32,553 bases of DNA, taken from the NCBI GenBank assembly GCA_018903255.1, contig JAHIQT010000141.1, positions 1 through 32,553 on the forward strand. The letters run 5' to 3'. The DNA is from Bacillota bacterium. GTDB taxonomy: Bacteria; Bacillota; Clostridia; Eubacteriales; Eubacteriaceae. The notes under the pieces were generated by a model. It ran no database searches and was not told the origin of the DNA. It saw only the letters and a list, made by a program, of their open reading frames with translations. Positions 29,528-32,553 of the stretch are shown here, piece by piece; within the stretch, counting starts at the first letter, position 1; the number at the start of each line of letters is the position of its first letter. A program made the translations under genes and the position numbers.

Positions 29528-30667
29528 ATGCGATTTTTTCAAGTCAAGCCAGCAATTTATTATGGGGAAGGTGCCCTGAAACAAATAGAGAAACATAATT
29601 TTAAAAATGTCTGTATTGCCACCGACCAGGGGATGGTCAAGTTTGGTCTGTTAAAAAAATTAACCGATGAACTGGACGTTAAAGGCATTAGCTACCACGT
29701 TTTTGCCGATATTGAATCCGATCCCTCGACTGAAATTGTCGAAAAAGGACTGATGCATATTATTATGAACAAGCCTGATGCCCTGATTGCCCTCGGTGGC
29801 GGATCAGTTATTGATGCCGCCAAGGCGATAATTTTTTATTGCGTGAATTTCAAACGGATCTTTTTTGAAGATCGCTATGTTCATAAACCGACCTTTATCG
29901 CCATCCCGACGACCGCCGGAACTGGTTCTGAGGTAACCGAATACGCGGTGATCACTGATAAACAGAAAAATACCAAGATTCCCTTAACCGATATCCTGAT
30001 GATGCCAGACGAGGCGATTCTTGATCCTAGCCTCATTGAAAGTGTCCCAGCCAGCGCGACAGCAGCCACCGGAATGGATGTGATGACTCATGCCATTGAA
30101 GCCTTTATTTCCACCAATAACAATCCCTTTTCCCGCTGTTATGCCAATAAGGCGGTGGAACTGGTCTTCCGTAGTCTCTACCCGAGTTATCTCAATGGCT
30201 CCGATCTTGAAGCCAAGGGCAGTATGCAGATTGCCTCCTGTATGGCCGGGATCGCCTTTAACAGTGCCGGTCTGGGCATCACCCACAGTATTGCCCATGC
30301 TTTTGGGGCGATTTTTCATCTGCCCCACGGCCTCGCCAATGCGATTGTCCTGCCCTATGTGATCAAATTTAACGGTCAGGATGAACGGGTGCAGCATCAG
30401 TATGCTCGGTTGTTAAGCGGTTCCGGGATTCTAAACGTCTCTGGCGATGCCACCGAAACCCTGTATAGCAGTGTAGTGGCACTCAGTGCGTCACTAAATA
30501 TCCCGACTTCGCTTAAGGCTTCAGGCGTATCCGAAGCCGATTACCTCAGTGCCCGGCAAGAAATGCTAGATAAGGCCATGGCCGATATCTGCACCACCAC
30601 CAATCCGGTGGCCGTGACCAGAGAAACCATGCAAGGCGTGATGGATCAGGCTTATTACGGTAGCTAA
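29528..30667 (+). CDS. Iron-containing alcohol dehydrogenase, second copy
   Basis: A 379-residue Fe-dependent alcohol dehydrogenase distinct from the one at 25054-26289. It has the standard fold start (FFQVKPAIYYGEGALKQI), GGGSVIDAAK, PTTAGTGSEVTEYAVI and the metal ligands in MDVMTHAIEAFIS and HSIAHAFGAIFHLPHGLANA. It resembles propanediol/butanol-type dehydrogenases that reduce short aldehydes with NAD(P)H. It is a single gene with its own promoter and terminator, transcribed away from the kor-aor operon. The ATG at 29528 is chosen, with GAGG 9 bases upstream; a GTG five codons earlier overlaps that site. Confidence 0.92.
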   Translation: MRFFQVKPAIYYGEGALKQIEKHNFKNVCIATDQGMVKFGLLKKLTDELDVKGISYHVFADIESDPSTEIVEKGLMHIIMNKPDALIALGGGSVIDAAKAIIFYCVNFKRIFFEDRYVHKPTFIAIPTTAGTGSEVTEYAVITDKQKNTKIPLTDILMMPDEAILDPSLIESVPASATAATGMDVMTHAIEAFISTNNNPFSRCYANKAVELVFRSLYPSYLNGSDLEAKGSMQIASCMAGIAFNSAGLGITHSIAHAFGAIFHLPHGLANAIVLPYVIKFNGQDERVQHQYARLLSGSGILNVSGDATETLYSSVVALSASLNIPTSLKASGVSEADYLSARQEMLDKAMADICTTTNPVAVTRETMQGVMDQAYYGS

Positions 30668-30705
30668 GATAATTGTATAATAGACTATAATTTTGATACA
30701 TGCGT

Positions 30706-30734
30706 CCCGGTGCTTTGCGCCGGGGCTTTATTTT
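30706..30734 (+). terminator. Terminator after the second alcohol dehydrogenase
   Basis: An 8-bp GC-rich stem (CCCGGTGC/GCGCCGGG, one G-U pair) has a 3-nt loop, followed by GCTTTATTTTT. Confidence 0.82.
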
Positions 30735-30743
30735 TGTTATAAT
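30733..30743 (+). promoter_or_regulatory. Extended -10 promoter of the permease pair
   Basis: TGTTATAAT (perfect -10 at 30738-30743 with TG ahead) lies directly after the terminator, about 47 bases before the gene. No good -35 is possible because the terminator stem is there. Confidence 0.55.
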
Positions 30744-30789
30744 GAAGCCTTGAATGATAAGTATAAAAGATAGGAAAAGAGGGTAAGGG

Positions 30790-31269
30790 ATGATTATGAC
30801 ACTTGTTTTTTATGGTTTGGCCGCCATTGGACTGATTTTTTCCTTGGTCAAAAGCAGAGAAAATACGATCCTGGCACTTAAAAAAGCCTGGAAGGCTTTT
30901 GCCAACATCATGCCGCAATTTCTGGGGATTATTCTATTAATCGGGATTCTGCTGAGCATTTTGTCAGCCCAGCAGATTTCCCGCTTGATTGGTGCGGATT
31001 CTGGCTGGATCGGGGTGATCATTGCTTCGATAATCGGTTCGATTACCCTGATCCCCGGTTTTGTCGCCTTTCCATTGGCGGCAGCGCTGCTAGAAAATGG
31101 CGCTGGTTATATGCAGATTGGGGCTTTCGTATCGACGCTGATGATGGTCGGGGTTGTAACGATGCCAGTGGAGTTTCTCTATTTTGGTAAAAAAGCGACG
31201 CTGTTAAGAAACGGCATGGGTTTTGTCTTTTCGATTCTCGTTGCGATTGTTATGGGGGTTTTATTATGA
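30790..31269 (+). CDS. Split permease, N-terminal half (ArsP/DUF318-like)
   Basis: A 159-residue membrane protein with about four or five hydrophobic segments. The stretch LIPGFVAFPLAAALLENGAGYMQIGAFVSTLMMVGVVTMP resembles the conserved pore region of the ArsP_1/DUF318 permease family, in which two such halves make one transporter. The ATG at 30790 has AAGAGGG 6 bases upstream. It overlaps the next gene by 4 bases. The substrate is unknown; a cysteine motif typical of organoarsenical ArsP is not seen in this half. A nucleoside-gate-type protein is an alternative. Confidence 0.65.
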   Translation: MIMTLVFYGLAAIGLIFSLVKSRENTILALKKAWKAFANIMPQFLGIILLIGILLSILSAQQISRLIGADSGWIGVIIASIIGSITLIPGFVAFPLAAALLENGAGYMQIGAFVSTLMMVGVVTMPVEFLYFGKKATLLRNGMGFVFSILVAIVMGVLL

Positions 31270-31820
31270 TCAATAAGAACCGCAATGAAATAATCAAACG
31301 CTATCGTTTTTTGATTGCGATGCTGGTCATTACGCTAATTATATTGGCCGTTAAACCAGCCTTGGGGATCGAGATTTATGGGCGGGCGTGGAGTAATATT
31401 CTGGGGATGATGGCCGTGCTACCGCCAATCTTTATTTTAATCGGGCTGCTGGATGTCTGGGTAAAAAAAGAAACAATGGTTAAATACATGGGCAAAGATT
31501 CTGGCATCATCGGTATTCTGCTGGGCTTTTTTCTCGGATCAGCCGCCGCCGGCCCGCTATATGGTGCCTTTCCGGTGGCCGCGGTGTTTCTCAATAAAGG
31601 CAGCCGTCTGGCCAATGTATGGATCATTGTCGGAGCCTGGGCCTCGATGAAAATTCCGCTGTTACTCTTTGAGGTATCATCGATGGGCATCAAATTTACG
31701 TTGATTCGTTTTGTGATGGACGTGTTTGGGGTATTGGTGATTGCCTACAGCATCGAGAGCATCCTCACCGATGCCGATGAGCGCCAGATTTATGAACTGG
31801 CCAGAAAGATGAGTCAATAG
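31266..31820 (+). CDS. Split permease, C-terminal half (ArsP/DUF318-like)
   Basis: A 184-residue membrane protein paralogous in layout to the gene before it: MGKDSGIIGILLGFFLGSAAAGPLYGAFPVAAVFLNKGSRLANVWIIVGAWASMKIPLL aligns with that gene's GADSGWIGVII...LIPGFVAFPLAAALLENGA. So the pair probably form the two pseudo-symmetric halves of one channel. It ends with a short charged tail. The ATG overlaps the previous stop (ATGA), so the two are made together. A perfect terminator follows 22 bases after the stop. The substrate is unknown. Confidence 0.65.
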   Translation: MINKNRNEIIKRYRFLIAMLVITLIILAVKPALGIEIYGRAWSNILGMMAVLPPIFILIGLLDVWVKKETMVKYMGKDSGIIGILLGFFLGSAAAGPLYGAFPVAAVFLNKGSRLANVWIIVGAWASMKIPLLLFEVSSMGIKFTLIRFVMDVFGVLVIAYSIESILTDADERQIYELARKMSQ

Positions 31821-31842
31821 ATTAAAGATGGGGCAGCGACAT

Positions 31843-31881
31843 AAAGAGACACCCCTTCATTGCTGAGGGGTGTCTCTTTAG
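31843..31881 (+). terminator. Terminator of the permease pair
   Basis: A perfect 14-bp stem (31843-31856 with 31866-31879) has a 9-nt loop. The final arm is T-rich but the T run is short. Confidence 0.85.
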
Positions 31882-31914
31882 GTGATACATTTGCCGCAAG
31901 AATTAATAAAAAAA

Positions 31915-32220
31915 TTACAGTGAGGCAGCTAAGCCAAATAGTGCAACTAGCGCGATAACGGCAAGAACGGTAAAAACGATGTTGATAATAATCAGTACCA
32001 GACCGATGGTTTTTCCGGTTTTGGCTTTTTTATTATCGGGATCAGCAGCGTATTCTTTTTTTCCGTAAACAAAAGCCAGGATTGCGGTAACCAGACCAGC
32101 GAGGCTGACAATTGATGCAATGGTGCTCAGGCCAACAAAACCTTAAATAATGTTGACGCCAATACAGATTAAAGAAATCATACCGAAGGTGAACCCCTTC
32201 ATTCCATCTTCAAAACTCAT
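31915..32220 (-). pseudogene. Small membrane protein gene interrupted by an in-frame TAA
   Basis: On the minus strand an ATG at 32220 (AAGGAG 8 bases upstream) opens a frame that would give 100 residues, but codon 26 (32143-32145) is TAA. Translation on both sides is in the same frame and coherent. The first part (MSFEDGMKGFTFGMISLICIGVNII) and second part (GFVGLSTIASIVSLAGLVTAILAFVYGKK ... TGKTIGLVLIIINIVFTVLAVIALVAL) give a two-to-three-helix membrane protein like small DUF4190-type proteins. A promoter is intact. This is a single-base nonsense mutation (CAA, GAA or AAA to TAA are possible) or a sequencing error. Confidence 0.78.
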
Positions 32221-32261
32221 AACATTTCTCCTTCCCAATTTCAAAATTATTGATTAGCTAA

Positions 32262-32291
32262 ATTATACCCGAAAAGCGGGATCATAAACAA
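32262..32291 (-). promoter_or_regulatory. Promoter of the interrupted gene
   Basis: On the minus strand: TTGTTT (32286-32291), 18 bp, TATAAT (32262-32267). Confidence 0.6.
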
Positions 32292-32508
32292 CCAGTCTCA
32301 CTGAAAAAATGAAAACTTTACAAGAATATAGATGTTTTTTGAATGTTTCACCCAAAAATGACGAAACAATACCAGACAGCGGGCGACCTAACGGCGTTGA
32401 TGATCGCCACTAGATAAAAAAGTGCCTACGGCACGTCAACACCCCTGCCCCTCAATCTTGAGGGGTTTTTTGGTTTTCTTTATCTTTGATTTGTTGTAAA
32501 ATTAAAGC
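32292..32508. other. Intergenic region with a terminator-like hairpin
   Basis: No gene is seen. It holds a hairpin (GTGCC TAC GGCAC, 32422-32434) and then CCCCTCA/TGAGGGG (32448-32465) with six T. It could be a terminator or the left end of a mobile element beginning before the next gene. A TAAAAT at 32497-32502 may be a -10 box for that gene. Confidence 0.45.
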
Positions 32509-32553
32509 ATGAGTATTTTACAGCATATTTTTTCTGATTATTATGACCTGATT
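32509..32553 (+). CDS. Start of a gene, possibly an IS91-type transposase (3' partial)
   Basis: The first 15 codons (MSILQHIFSDYYDLI) run off the right edge. The short sequence resembles, from memory, the start of zinc-binding IS91-family transposases (…LQxIFxDxxx…), which would fit the structured non-coding stretch before it. Fifteen residues cannot establish this, and no clear Shine-Dalgarno is present. Confidence 0.3.
   Translation, partial: MSILQHIFSDYYDLI

Noticed and set aside
32143-32145. Recoding of the in-frame stop, for example as selenocysteine or pyrrolysine
   Set aside because: The codon is TAA; selenocysteine uses TGA and pyrrolysine TAG, and no recoding element was seen.

Overview
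The window looks like chromosomal DNA from an anaerobic Gram-positive acetogen of the Eubacteriaceae, most like Acetobacterium. That placement is an inference from gene content. Relevant signs are Bacillota-type ribosome binding sites and promoters, a large SRP RNA, ferredoxin-linked oxidoreductases, a free-standing Fe-S domain like that of the CODH/ACS corrinoid protein, and cobamide salvage under a B12 riboswitch. There is no rRNA, prophage or CRISPR array.

Layout. 1-837: C-terminal part of a methylthioribose kinase. 1158-1893: a putative lipoprotein and an unknown small protein. 1972-2266: an unannotated-size type I toxin-antitoxin module (32-aa holin-like toxin with a convergent antisense promoter). 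2537-4775 (minus): metY-metA, methionine synthesis by the O-acetylhomoserine route. 4945-7301: an aromatic operon (DAHP synthase and prephenate dehydrogenase) behind a consensus promoter, a 40-aa Tyr/Phe/Trp-rich leader peptide and an intrinsic terminator, which together form an undescribed-looking attenuator. 7477-8091: an aromatic-acid-exporter-like membrane protein. 8206-9887 (minus): cobalamin riboswitch, cblT-like ECF S component and cblS-like alpha-ribazole kinase. 10106-12907: pabA-pabB-pabC for folate. 13077-15761: HD hydrolase, CCA-adding enzyme and TatD nuclease. 15861-15935: tRNA-Gln(CUG). 16042-18292: Fe-S domain protein, Sfp-type phosphopantetheinyl transferase and a two-gene chromate transporter. 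18434-19333: a haem/FMN membrane electron-transfer protein behind an FNR-like palindrome. 19367-21815: glucose-family PTS EIICBA behind a terminator-containing leader. 21990-22493: a GNAT acetyltransferase whose stop codon starts a 13-bp tandem repeat.

22604-28906 (minus) is a tight six-gene redox operon: 2-oxoacid:ferredoxin oxidoreductase (two subunits), Fe-dependent alcohol dehydrogenase, MoaD/ThiS-like protein, tungsten-type aldehyde:ferredoxin oxidoreductase and a 2[4Fe-4S] ferredoxin. Together they could interconvert 2-oxoacids, aldehydes, acids and alcohols using ferredoxin and NAD(P)H. On the other side of a shared promoter region lie the SRP RNA, a second Fe-alcohol dehydrogenase and a split permease pair. 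The right end holds a small membrane-protein gene broken by an in-frame TAA and the first 15 codons of a protein that resembles a transposase.

The strongest candidates for new biology are the aromatic leader-peptide attenuator, the six-gene OFOR-ADH-AOR operon, the type I toxin module, and the FNR-like control region of the flavinylated membrane protein.
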